Source: Ustilaginoidea virens (taxonomy: Eukaryota > Ascomycota > Sordariomycetes > Hypocreales > Clavicipitaceae). Taken from it: a stretch of 64,000 nt of DNA. Positions within the stretch are counted from its first letter, which is position 1. The number at the start of each line of letters is the position of its first letter. Below, piece after piece: positions 41,542-52,780 of the stretch. The translations under genes were made by a program, and so were the position numbers. Location of the stretch: assembly GCF_000687475.1 (NCBI RefSeq), contig NC_057317.1:3968501-4032500 (forward strand), given 5' to 3'. The notes below the pieces were generated by a model. That model ran no database searches. It had not been told where the DNA came from and was given only the letters and a program-made list of their open reading frames with translations.

Positions 41542-43102
41542 CTATACACCTTCGATCCTTGGCCTTTTGCTTGAAATTTCGGGTTCGGAATCCTCCAATC
41601 CGCGCTTCGGTTTCGTAGGTCTGTGAAGGTGGCTCATGCACCTTTCATGGGCAGCTAGGATTCGAGCGTATTCCAGTTCGACGCCGGCTAGGGTCTCTTG
41701 AAGCTTCTCGATTCGCTCAGCGGGTTCAATCTGAGACAGCAGCTCTAAGTTGTGTCTGTACAGCCTCTGCTTGACAATTAGCTGCCAGGTCCTCTCTAGT
41801 TGTTTGTCTGTCTCCGTGGGTGCCGCAGGTGCATCATTGAAACCCATTGTAGGTCGTACTGAAGCAGGTAATTTAGACATAAGGTACATTTCAAGGACTC
41901 GAGAAAATTGCCGCGGGGCGATTTTGGCTTCTTGCCGAATGCTCTCCAGTCTTTCTTCCCCGCGTATTAACTTGGGAATGGCACCACTTTGGGGGATTTC
42001 GACGGAAGAGTCCAGTTCGAGCCTTCTGAATTCTGGCAACGATTTCAGGAAAGCGAGGTCACACAGGTCTCGCATATCATCAAAAGCTTCATTCGGATTT
42101 TCGACGGTGAATTCATGTGTTTGTTTATGGTCGAAATAGTGTTTAAATATGGAGTTGTACAGTCTTGCTCCGTTGCCTTTGCCCTGAAATGGTGGCAGGA
42201 TGATGAACTGGGATAGCCTAATCCTGCAAGGAAGCGTAGCCAGGTCGAGATTGCCCTCGGGCAATTCCCATTTGTCTCCATCTGGCGGAGGGGTTATGGG
42301 CCGACCGAAGTAGAAAAACCGATAGACCGTAGAATATCCGACAAAGACATATGAGGTCTTCTCCGGTTCATCAGTCGACTTTTGCGCACGGTATAGGAAA
42401 AACACAGTCCAACGGTCTGCATCGGACAAGTCTGGCGTGGGCGAGTCTGAATTGGGGTCCTGGCCAATGTAGGAACCGCCCTCGATGAAGAGAGGAACCA
42501 AGATTTGGATACGTGAGTTCAGCTGTGAAACTGCAGGGTCAGCCAAGCTGCCCTTCCAGACTTCATATTTTCCGTCCGGTCCCTCGATGGTTTCGTAAAG
42601 AGTGCCAGGAGGTGTCCAGTTATCGCCGAGTTGTTGAGCGCTATTTTCAAAGTCGGAACCTTTTACAAAGGCAACTAGACCCAGTCAGCGCATGCTACAT
42701 GGCAAAGACGGGGGCGGCCTACTTTTAGGCAGATGGTTTCCCTCTTGAAGCAGAGCATTGATATCCGTGGGCTCGTCAACGCCAGTCGGCGGTTTCAACT
42801 TCTTGCTGTAGATGGTTTCCACATGTGGTCTCATGTCATTTGCTCGGTATTGCAACGTAATCCTCAGGTCTTTGTAGCCAAATATCTTTTCGTCATCGCC
42901 GAAAATGGCATACGTGAATTTGGGGTGGAAGCTGTCAATCAGTCGGAGCCCTGATTTCGAAGGCGAAACAAGGCTTATGCCGAATGCCTCGTTCGAATCA
43001 ACCAGCCCTAAAAACATGGTAAGGTTTCAAAGGATAAGCCAAATCGCACAAAGCCAGTGATCAAGTCAACTCACAGTCGGTCAAGTCCGGAAGGGCAGCC
43101 AT
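41542..43102 (-). CDS. HAT1: Histone acetyltransferase type B catalytic subunit
   Basis: Three exons, complement(41542..42674, 42723..43007, 43075..43102), encode 481 aa, the usual Hat1 length. The first intron (67 bp) joins MAALPDLTD-WLVDSNEAFGI and the second is only 48 bp, with CTGAC close to its TCTAG end, joining HLPK-IAFVKGSDFENS. The N-terminal Hat1 domain (FHPKFTYAIFGDDEKIFGY) is followed by the GNAT fold; the acetyl-CoA loop QGKGNG lies near residue 267 after LSQFIILPPF. The C-terminus is helical and ends in a basic stretch (SSKRPRIEGV) that may be a nuclear signal. With Hat2, Hat1 acetylates newly made histone H4 at K5 and K12 before chromatin assembly. Confidence 0.95.
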
Positions 43103-43642
43103 GGTGAGCTGGAAGGATGAGGGACTAAGGTTTTTTTTTTTTTTTATTGCGTTCGATGGAAACCGATATTGTCGCTCCAGGGAAGTTTACGTGCTGACAA
43201 GAAAGCTTCACGCCAACTGTTGATTGCGACAGCGGTTGCAAGACGCGCCGAAGGCATGTCCGTTGACGCGGATGGCCTGACCACGCCGATCAAATCAAGC
43301 TAACCGTTTTGCAGCGGCAGCTGCTGCTGCGACGACAGAGAAGCATGTCACATGACACAGCATGTACTGCGACCCGCCCGCTACCTCCTACTCCCTCCTA
43401 CGTTGACCCAGCTTACCAGGTATACAGAGCCTAGTACCTACCTAGTGCCTAGTACCTAAGATGGTCTCTTCTTCAACGTGAGGCTCAAGTCTAGCCTTGC
43501 GTCATGACACCCCGAAGCTGCATGTAAAGGCGTCTTGCGACTGCGCCGCAGCTTCTACTGTTTCGACCATCTAGCCATCGAATATCCAAGAAGCGTCATC
43601 CTCCCGCAACGCCTGCATGGAATCTCTCATGAGCCTGTCGTC
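43103..43642. promoter_or_regulatory. Divergent intergenic region, HAT1 and LMBR1-family gene
   Basis: These 540 bp separate two start codons. They hold a T tract at 43131-43144 and a CTAGTACCTA repeat cluster at about 43431-43458. An open frame upstream of the LMBR1 start (43535-43642) is in frame but I use the later ATG because the extra residues lack family similarity. Confidence 0.5.
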
Positions 43643-45812
43643 ATGGCTCACATCACCAGCACCGGAGCGCCGGTCGGGTCCGTCGTATTCTCCGTCACCG
43701 TGCTCCTCGTCATCTCCGTTGTAGTCCTGCTCATCTTGCGGCACTACCTCCCGTTGCGCGCCACGCCAGGGTTTTACCTCGTCCCCATCTTCTTCGCCTT
43801 ATGGCTTCCTTCCATCGCCGTTCTTCTCGTCCCCATAGATCTAGCTTCCAGCGCGGCTACGGATGATGATGCTAGCAGAGGCATTTGGCTTCCCGAAAGA
43901 GTCATCTTGGTGTCATGGAGGATCACTTATTGGCTGACTTTTGTCTTGACCTGGTAGGTGAGCCCTCCCCCCCTCCCTTACCCCATGGAATATGACATTT
44001 GCGCCATCGACTCGGGCTGAAATGTGTCGCAGGTTTATCTTGCCCATATTGGGCGAGTATTCCGATGCCGGCTACCACGAACCAAACGACAAGCTCAAGT
44101 ACTCTCTTCGACAAAACGCGCAGTTTTACGCCAGCCTCCTAGGAGCCAGTTTTCTTGGGCTTCTCTATGTGTTTATAGCCTACAGGCCATCGTTCAGCTC
44201 GCTCAAGGGATTGATCATGACCTTGGCGTATTGCTGGGGCCTTGTCCTGGCTATCTACCTCATGGGCCATGGACTTGTCTCAATCCCAAGGCGGATGATT
44301 CGAAAAGCCAGTATAAGCGGCAGACTCCGGCGTCTACAAACCCGCGCTCCAAAGGTCCACGAACACATGGAAGATGCGTTAATCACGTTGGAAGAGGTTG
44401 AAGGCCAAGTGGCGGAGCTGTCCCGTCGCAAGACCGGCACATCGCTGAACTTTCAAGAATGGATTGAAGAGCTGCAAGACGTGGCCAACATTGGACACGG
44501 GCGATTCGCGCCAATCGCTGGCGGCTCATCCGCCACATCCAATCGAGGCGTTCCGAATTTCATCACTGAGAAATACCTGGCTGAATTAAGCCGGAAACTT
44601 GTCCGTGCTCGTCATACCAGGACCCGATACGTCAACGAATGGATCCAATTGGTGCAGGAAGCTGGGAAACTGCAGGCGATACTGGACTCGGCAGGTCCGA
44701 AGCAACTGGACTTGGAGGCATCGTCAACACATGCCAGAACCTGGGATCCGAGTAGACTGCTCAATCCTCATGCCCGGTACCTTTGCTTCTTCTACCTCGT
44801 TCCCTTTTCTCACCTGGCTTGCGGCTTCTTCTTGGCCTTGGCCTCTGCCTGCATCGTCTGGTCGGAGCTGGTTCGCTACACGTTCCCGCGCCTGTCCATC
44901 GTCAGAATCAGCGTTGTCCATCACTGGGTCAGGGAAAAACCAGAGGTGGGCTTCGCCGGACAGGTCGTTTCCGCCTTTTGGATCTGCTACATGTGCGCAG
45001 CGACATTCGTGTCAATGACCGAGGTCAAGGTTTGGCGCGGGCGCGCTCTGGTGAAGCGCAACACCTCGTACGAGTCGGCGTTTTGGTACTCGATGCAAGT
45101 AGCCAAGCTCACAATCCCCCTCTCGTACAACTTCATGACTTTCCTATCCAAGGAGGTGTACGAGAAGACAATCTTCTACAAATTCCTGGGCCAGCTGATC
45201 GAGAACACGGCTCCAGGACGGTGGTTTGACGATCTCTTTCCCATTGTGGTTCTCTTCCCCGTCGTAGCAACCTTGTTCGGGTTGTACGGCAAAGTCAAGC
45301 GCGTCTTCTTCGGCATCGACGTACTAGGCGACTCCGACGAGAACGCGCCGACTGACGGAACTGGTTCCTGGCGAGCCGGCCGTGACCTGCTTGAACGGGA
45401 GCTCCGAGGCACGGCAACCTACCGGCGACGGGGGGACACGATTTCGAGATTGGGCTTGAGCAACGGCAGATCAACCCCGACGCTTTCCGTCCCCGCTATT
45501 CTGGAGCCAACTCAGTCACCTGCTCGAAATCCCGTTTCCGCAGCTGACCATGGACGACGGGCTCACTTGCCTCGCGGTGTTTATATGGCGGCCGACGAGG
45601 CTCCGCAAGATGAAAACATGTTTCAAATCCTGGGCCACCGAATGAAGAACACCATTGACACGATGGAAGCGCCCAGGTGGCTTCAGCATGTTGGCCAAGG
45701 AATCAGACTACCGAAGTGGATGGGCGGAGAAACTGACGGCAGCGCTGGTAGCGCTCAGGGCAGCTCGACCGTGAGACGGTGGTTTGGGGGTGAAGGGCGA
45801 GTCCGGCTATAG
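43643..45812 (+). CDS. LMBR1-domain multi-pass membrane protein (LMBRD2-like)
   Basis: Two exons, 43643..43953 and 44033..45812, give 696 aa; the 79-bp intron joins WLTFVLT-WFILPILGEY. The N-terminus has three or four hydrophobic segments (SVVFSVTVLLVISVVVLLIL; FYLVPIFFALWLPSIAVLLV; the splice-spanning TYWLTFVL segment), including the family's LVPIDLASS motif. A cytosolic coiled-coil region at about 230-380 and a second set of membrane spans (YLCFFYLVPFSHLACGFFLA onward) follow, with the conserved PLSYNFMTFL. The last 200 residues are Ser/Gly/Arg-rich and soluble. Fungal LMBRD2-like proteins are poorly characterised, and animal relatives are linked to receptor or cobalamin trafficking; I assign no specific function. 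Confidence 0.9.
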
Positions 45813-46201
45813 AGCTAATGATTTCCTATTTATTTGTTTTACTTTCCTTGGATACACCTTTTGTAAAGGTGCAAGCGGTAGCTACCAAACATACCGCCTA
45901 GAACGTGCATGGTTTCGGCGTTAATCACACGGGCTACTTCTTCTCCCTCATCATCACGTCTTATCAGGTAGTCATCTAGATAGAACACTAGTTCTCACGC
46001 GGGTCGTCGTCGTACTCTATCTGCGTCAAAGTCGTCAGGTCGTCAGGTGAAGGAATGTACATGCAGCAAGAGGCACTTTTATAGCCTTTTCTTTTCTTTT
46101 CTTTTTTTTTGTTTTCAAAATTCCAGCTCTTCTCCCAATCTTGCAATCCGCAGCTTCTGCCCATCGAGGCGGTTGGACAGTGACTGCCGCCCGACTCCTA
46201 G
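45813..46201. other. Convergent 3' region
   Basis: These 389 bp lie between the stops of the LMBR1-family gene and the CorA-like gene. A TTTTC repeat occurs at about 46085-46109. No gene is seen. Confidence 0.55.
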
Positions 46202-48700
46202 CTACGGTCGAGGCGGCGAGCTGAGAGAGTTCCAGGTATGAGCCTTGCTCATGGTCCTCTTGCGCAAGTGGAACATGATTTCCTTCTCCATCTTGTCAAT
46301 GTTCTGCTCCAGGTCCTCGTCGTCCTTGGCGTACTGCGCTTCGCGACGCCGGTCAAACCACATCCAGATGGCTACTATGGCAGCCGTTACGGGGACAGTG
46401 ACGGCAAAGTAGATCCACAAACCGGTTGAAACGGGATGCGCAGCTATAAAATAGACAAGGAAGAAAAAAAGAAAAAAAAAAGACGGAAAAGGAGGGACGT
46501 CAATATATAACTGTACCAGACGAGGTGTTGGAGCCAGGCCCGGGGCGAGTATGGACCGGGAGCAGCACGGGTCGGGCAACGTACCTTCTTGGAAATTGAA
46601 AAAGGTCATGCTGAACACAGAGGCGAGGTAGGTCCCCGGGAGGAAGAGCGTGCCCATCAGTGAGATGGTCTTCATGGCGGTGCTGTCTCGTTTGCTGGCG
46701 TGAGCGATGCGACGCTGTTCGCCTGCGATTTCAAGGTTGAGTCTTGCTTCGCGCTGGGACATGATGTTGTATAGCTGTTTGCGGTATTAGAACAAGATTT
46801 GTGTTTGATTGGTTGGATTGGAAGTTGGAAGTTGGAAGTTGGAAGTTGGAAGAGCATGAGCATGACCATGACCATGACCATGACCATGACCATGACCATG
46901 GGCATGGGCATGGCGTGATCAAGAGGAGCGTGTAGTGCGGCATCGTGGACTGTCAAGGTCCCAACTTACCGCTTCCCGCTGAACCTTTAATCTCGCCAAC
47001 GTCGTATGGATGTAGTTTTCCAGTCCCTTGAGCTTGGTCTTGTAAAACTCCAACCTTGCCGACAAGCTCCTATGCAGCTTGTCCACCTCCTTGTGATGCG
47101 CCCGTTCGGCATCCACGACGGCATCGTCGCTGCCGCCGGCTTCGACGCCAACTAGCTTCTCTCGGAATCTATCCATGGCCTTCTCCATTTCCTCTGCTAG
47201 CGCCATGTAGGCCTGCGGTCTCTTCCACATGACGTGGCCGTGACACTCGACCAGATCCCGGTTCAAGCCGTCAACTTCCAGCAGCCCGTCCTGGAAGTAC
47301 TGCTCATTCTCTTCCACCTCGTTGCGCAAGCTGACGGCGTTCTCGAGTCGGCGCAACCAGTCGCGCGCATCGCGCTGCTTCTGGTCGTTTACGGGAGACA
47401 GGTCGTACGAAAGGATAATGATTGGAAGGAGCATAGGGTGGCCAATCTGCGCCGCGCAAGCACGCAGGTGTTGCAGTGCGGGAACGATGTCAGAAGAAGG
47501 TGTGCCCTTGAGGAAGCCGGTGGTGATGCGTGCTTTGAAAGAATAAGAAAGCATCATTTCCCAGCCGCGAGTTTTTCCCTTTTTGCGAACATCAGATTTC
47601 CTGTGGATTAATTCTGAAGGACGTCAAGTGCCCCCAAGTTAGCCGTTTGTCAGTTGGTCCCGATGGCAGTGAACGAGGGCGAAGGACATGCACTGGTTGA
47701 TCAAAGGTTCCTCTCCCCCCGGATCAAGCAAACAGTAAAGGGGTGGAAACGCACGCAGATGGGGGTCATCGTCATCCTGGTCGAATGAGGACCAAAAAAA
47801 AGGTCCAACAACAGAAGTCGTCTCAATTCCACGATACGGGAGCTTCATCAGCCTCACCATTGACGCGTACGAGTCCTTGGGCAACGACAGCACCTTTGGC
47901 ATGAACGTGTCCTTGTCCTTGGCGTTTTTCTGGACGCTGCGGCGCATCAGTCTTTTGGGCTTCTTTTCGAACTGGTGGGCTCAAAACCAGGCGGTACCTT
48001 GATCCGAAGCAGGCAAGATATACGCGCGTTTGGTGCAGCACTTACATCAGTCGTACGCCGCTCAACAGCTTCGTTCCCTTGCGCATGTTATCCGGAGTAG
48101 CAAAGGCACCCTTGGAGCAAAGTAAACGTCAACCGTCAGCTTCATACTTCATATGATATCATTGCACGCAACTTGGACGACAGGAGCAAGGCGGTAGGAG
48201 AGGAAGCTAGGAAAGACTGCTTACCCGCCGGAGCAGAAAGTTTTCAAACTCATCACAAGTCAAGGCGTGTTCCTCGCACGAGTTATAAAACGGATCCTGT
48301 CGCGGGTCAGTTTCCCAACATTTGCATCTCGCATGTAAATCAATAAGCGTTGGTTGTGACAGTTGTTTAGGGGGGGGGGGACCGTCTTGTCCATCAGCTT
48401 CCAAACAAGCCAAGCCAATGGACGCATGTAGGGGAGCTGTCGCAACGGACCGAATAGTTGAGGATTTCCATATAACTCGTATCCTCGTGCACAGTTCGGC
48501 ATTCGTCCACAAAGTACCGAAACATGTAGTCGTCCATGTTGGCAAACTGTATCGTCGCCCCGTAGCTCCGGGGATAACAGACTCGAGGAATCGACTTTGG
48601 CGCACGCAAGGCTGCTCCACGGTCCGCCCTCGCGGAAATTCCGTGTCCGCGGTGGGATATTCCTGTCGCGGCTCGCGAGAGAGCTGAAGAGAAGACGCTC
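46202..48700 (-). CDS. CorA-like magnesium transporter family protein, 5' end unresolved
   Basis: Seven exons are proposed, complement(46202..46443, 46585..46774, 46970..47600, 47694..47971, 48057..48110, 48225..48296, 48451..~48700). Secure junctions join ILNYS-DPFYNSCEEH, NFLLRR-GAFATPDNM, VQREA-LYNIMSQ and FFNFQE-AAHPVSTG. Two junctions are less sure: exon 48057 uses donor GTACGA because the better GTAAGT six bases later breaks frame, and the 47694 end uses GTGCAT. The protein has a long soluble N-terminal region, a coiled-coil stalk (KLHRSLSARLEFYKTKLKGL) and two C-terminal membrane segments (LMGTLFLPGTYLASVFSM and YFAVTVPVTAAIVAIWMWF). The GMN motif of true CorA channels is absent, as in many fungal CorA-like proteins, so ion specificity is open. 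The start codon was not found: the frame is open to about 48700 without an ATG that fits. Confidence 0.75.
46775..46969 (-). repeat. Intron with two minisatellites
   Basis: This 195-bp intron of the CorA-like gene holds a GGAAGTT repeat of nearly five copies (about 46819-46852, plus strand) next to a CATGAC repeat of about eight copies that decays into CATGGG (about 46853-46913). Together they make up roughly half of the intron. Confidence 0.9.
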
Positions 48701-49686
48701 CTGTCAAACAATGGCGGCGACGGACAGCGTCTGCTTGCTCGAGTAAGATTGATACACCAGCTGCATTGCCTGCACTAGCGGTCCCCTGTCGTATCCATTA
48801 TGCACGTCTCCCACTCCCAGCCTCATGACTTTTCGTCTGGGCTCAGCCCTGAACAGCCGGCAAATGTGCATGTGCATCCCTACAGGGAAGGATTGCGAGA
48901 AGGGTGGGTGATGGGAGAAGAAGAGACAAGAAGAGGAAGCGTGGAGGGAAGAAAGGGACGATATGTTTGTGTGCAGCGCTGTTGATTCTCGGCCGACGTC
49001 GACAAAGACCTCGGTACCTCTCCATAAGGAGGTAGATACCTTTCTGGTACCTTACTAGAGCTAGGTACCTAGAATAGATTCCGGATGATTTCCGTGTGCT
49101 AGGTACCTCGCAGGTACCTTCAGGTCAACTAGCAAGCACTCACTTTAGCACCAGGCTATCTATCTCTCTCTCCGATTCAGCACGCCCCTACGGAGCACTG
49201 GCCCGCCTTTTCCGTTTATGTTCTACACCCAGTGCCAGCCAGCCTTCTTTCTTTCTTCAGTGTTCTGCGTCCGAGGCCAACTTGGACTTCTGTTTAGGCT
49301 ATACTGGAGTTTAAAATACTCTGCCAATAATACTTCATACAGCTGCCTCAAAGCAATGCCGTCCGTCAATGGACTGAAGAAGGTGGCCCTTTCCCCTTTC
49401 GCTCTTCCGACCTCGAACCCCGTAACATATGTATGCACTTGTTTGTTTTCCCCCATGGTAACAAAAAGTCTGGGACCGCCGCCGCCCCGATTACACACGT
49501 GAAAAAGACATCCAATTAACCCGCAAAAAGTCCCATGTCATCTGAGAAACGTCCAGAGTCACCATCCTTTTTTGCCACTTTTTCTTGGGCGGCAGAATAT
49601 TGATTGACCTGCCCGATTAACTTTGAAACTCGACCCTTGCCCAAAGCGGACAACCCATTTTTCTTCTCCCCCAGGGCAATCAGAAA
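48701..49686. other. Intergenic, CorA-like promoter and kinase 3' flank
   Basis: No gene is supported, apart from a possible first exon of the CorA-like gene near 48708-48825 that I could not join in frame. A cluster of GGTACC sites lies at 49013-49120. If the kinase uses its alternative last exon, coding sequence would extend into this stretch to about 49559. Confidence 0.5.
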
Positions 49687-51635
49687 TCAGTAAACAAGTG
49701 TCCATGTCTGGGAACTGTTAGTGTTTTGTGCACAGACATTCAGCAGCAGGCACGTGTGGCTTGTGGCTTTTACGTACTCGTCCTGCCCACCTGCGCCCCC
49801 GTACTTCTCGGGATCTTCGGGGTATCTATCAAACTGGCTGGCATCTCCTGTACCAGCCTTGACTGGTGGCGCGTACGGCGCATCAATGTCCTTTCGAGCC
49901 AACCGATCCCAAGTAACTTCTGCGAACCAGGGGTGACTCTTGACGTCTTGCGAGCCGCCGTATAGATTGCCTAACCTCTTGGTGAGGTCGGCCGTAATCA
50001 GCCTCTCCAAGAGATTCTGCGCGTCGGCGTTGATGTAGGCCGGATACTTGACTTTGCCCTTGAGAATGTTTTCGTATATACGCATCGGCGATCCACTGTC
50101 CCAGAACGGCGTGTAACCACACAACATTTCGTAGATTAGGATACCGAGCGACCACCTGCCCGCGGGTAAGCCTGGACTGTTGCAGTTCTTCAAGGGGATC
50201 TTGCATAGGGGCCAACTGTTTCTTACCAGTCTACCGACTTGTTGTATCCTTTGTTAGAGACAACCTCGGGCGCAAGGTAATCCGGCGTGCCACACAAAGT
50301 CCAAGTCTTGTCCGGAACTTTCTTGGCGAAGCCAAAATCAGTGATTTTGAGATGGCCGTGCCGATCCAACAGCAAATTTTCGGGTTTGAGATCTCGATAT
50401 ATAATGTTCTTGGAGTGCAAGTATTCTAATGCCAACGTAGCTTCGGCCGCGTAGAATTTGGCAACAGGGTTGGGGAACCGCTATCAAAAAGTGAGTCTTG
50501 AACGGCGATTTTTTTTAAACAAAGAATTGGGGGGGGGGGGGGGGGAATAAACAAGCATCGGATATTTCACCCACGAATCTGGACTTACTCCTGACTTTCT
50601 CAGCAGCGAGAAAAGCTCTCCGCCCTCCACAAAGTCCATGACCATGTATAGATTCTTCCAGTCTTGAAAAGTGCCCCAGAGAGTTATCAAAAATGGATGT
50701 TTCACGTCACTCAGCATACGCCGTTCATCATTCGTATGTTCTACTTGCTTCATCTTGACGACCTGAGCTTTCTTGAGGACCTTGATTGCGTAAAATCGTT
50801 GATTATGCTTCGATTGAACTAGATGCACTCGGCCGAAGCTACCAGTTCCGAGTGTCCTTAGGATGTCGAAGTCACCCAAGGAATATTTGCCCTTTGTCGC
50901 ACGGCTGACACTTCCCTGATGCTGATGGTGGGGGCGTTGCTCGTGTTGTTGATGTCGTTGTTGCTGCTGCTCCTGCAATTGAAGCTGATGGAGTTGCGGA
51001 TGTTGGTATTGTTGTTCTTGTGGTTGTTGCTGCTGCTGTTGCTGCTGCTCTCGATCCGACAACTGGTCAGGGCTGTCTTGGGGTTGCATGGTTGGTTGTG
51101 AATAGGCTTGTTGCTGTTGCTGTTGCTGTTGCTGTTGCAAGCGAGCAGGATTTGTTCCGGGGCTGGTACTGGGAGGATGGCTGATTTGAGCACCTAGGAC
51201 AGCGGGATCAAAGGACGCAGAAGGGTAATTGTTTGAAGATGCGCCATTTTGAGGTTGGTGAATAAGATTGCTGATGGCAGGAAGGTTCTGAGAGCTGGCT
51301 TGGCTCGCTTGCAAGGGTACTGGAGCGACAAAGACAGTGCCAGTGCCACCTTGGGCGTTTGTGAAATCCATCTTCTGCTGTTGCTGCTGTTGCGGGGCCG
51401 GCGGCGATGACTGCGATTGGGCAGGTGCCGGTGACGAGGTCTGATTCAAAGCGTCACAAGCTGCTGCTCTTGGGGCAATTGCTCCCTGTGACACGGAGGA
51501 AGGCTGCGATTGCTGCGACGAGTCGAAAGGCTGCGATGGAATCGTTGCGGCAACAGGGCTGGTGGGGTTGGAGGCAGAGGGGTCGGGGTTGCTGTCCCTG
51601 TTCCTCTTCTTTTTCAGAAAGCCAAGTGAAGGCAT
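49687..51635 (-). CDS. cAMP-dependent protein kinase catalytic subunit
   Basis: Four exons, complement(49687..49714, 49778..50155, 50227..50480, 50589..51635), give 568 aa in the version ending at 49687. The first 240 residues are Gln/Ser/Pro-rich with several poly-Gln runs, typical of fungal PKA catalytic subunits. The kinase core has the glycine loop [20 protein letters not shown], the catalytic [16 protein letters not shown], and the activation-loop [14 protein letters not shown] with its phosphorylatable Thr, then the AGC tail segment [10 protein letters not shown]. Introns 1-3 are 108, 71 and 63 bp. The last junction is ambiguous: donor GTACGT gives a [11 protein letters not shown] end, while donor GTAAAA three bases downstream puts FPDM after QDEY, recalling the usual FPDF tail, and adds about 50 residues. 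Regulation by the cAMP-binding subunit is expected. Confidence 0.93.
50529..50545. repeat. G17 tract in kinase intron 1
   Basis: Seventeen consecutive G on the plus strand (C on the transcript) inside the 108-bp first intron. Another exact G17 tract occurs at 16859-16875 and an 11-G tract at 48370-48380 within an intron of the CorA-like gene. Confidence 0.95.
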
Positions 51636-52710
51636 CAAGACAAGTGTGCTGATTCAGACGTGGTCAAGACGGATTGGAGGATTATATTAGGTACGGGAGT
51701 ACTGGGGTTGGTTGGACGGGTCAGGTAGAAAGAACGGATGCGATTTGGAGATGCAGGAGCCTGCTGGATGGCGCGTCGTGGAGGCGGAGGTGCGGCGTCG
51801 TGGCAATAAGGAGAAGAGACGACGACGGGTGCACGGGAGAGGGCGAAATTCGTATTGCTGATGGTGGTGGTGGTGGTCAATTGGGTTTTTTGACGGCTGG
51901 ATTTGGCTGTGAGCAACTTGTAAAGTAAACGGAGTGAGTGGATGGAGGCGCTGGGGCAGCGGGGATGGAGGGGATGTACGGGGGCAGGCAGGGGACGAGA
52001 GGAAACGAAAGGAATCGAAAGGCGGGGGGGACGAGGTCACGTCCCAGCTGGGGCAGGGTCGATGGCAACTACTCCGTACGTTCCAGGTTCCAGGGGCATT
52101 GAAGATGCTCGCCAAGTCGATACGATACGATACGTACGGAGTACAAGCATTCTGGTCCGTCCTTCAAGCTTCAACCCGTCGAGAGACGGATGCTTTCGTG
52201 CTTGTCATGGAGGGCGGCGCTCTAGGTCGAATGCGGGGCGCGCAGCAGGCGGAATGGTGTCCTTTTACCCAGGATAGGGTAGCTGCTAGGTTAAGACTGG
52301 CTAGGCTTGGGCTGATTAGGATAGGCAGGGTTGGAGCCAAGTTTGGATCGGATCGCATGCGGAACATTTTAACCAAGAGCGTCTGCGACGAGCAGAAGCA
52401 GGGGTGCGGTGCGCCTTCCCGGCTGTCCCTGCGTTGTTCCCTGCGTTGGATGGAGATGTTGGTTCCAACTTCCCCGTGTTCCCTCCTTCCCTCCTGATTC
52501 CCGGCCTGCCTCCTCTGCGCCGTACCTTATTTGTGTTGTACGGAGTACAATGGGTAGGGAGGTACCTGGTCGAGACTGGACTCTTGCGCCTCGTGTTTGC
52601 GAACCAGAACTAGCCACCCACCCGGCCACCCTTGGTGACCTTCCCGGTCTGAAGCCATAAATCTCGGGCCTCGCTTGTGCAAAAACTACCAGACCCTTCG
52701 TTCCCAGGGG

Positions 52711-52780
52711 ACTCACAGGGACTCACAGGGACTCACAGGGACTCACAGGGACTCACAGGGACTCGCAAGGACTCACAGGG
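52711..52780. repeat. 10-bp tandem repeat ACTCACAGGG x7
   Basis: Seven head-to-tail copies, six perfect and one with two changes (ACTCGCAAGG, the sixth). It lies about 1.1 kb upstream of the kinase start codon. Confidence 0.96.

Noticed and set aside
43535..43642. 36-codon N-terminal extension of the LMBR1-family protein
   Set aside because: It is in frame but has no membrane segment or family similarity; the ATG at 43643 starts right before the first hydrophobic segment.
48045..48060. Strong GTAAGT donor at the end of the 48057 exon of the CorA-like gene
   Set aside because: With any nearby AG acceptor it gives a frameshift or stop. GTACGA six bases upstream keeps frame, so I used that, at reduced confidence.
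52711..52780. CRISPR-like array in the kinase upstream region
   Set aside because: The 10-bp units are contiguous with no spacers, and the DNA is eukaryotic nuclear sequence.
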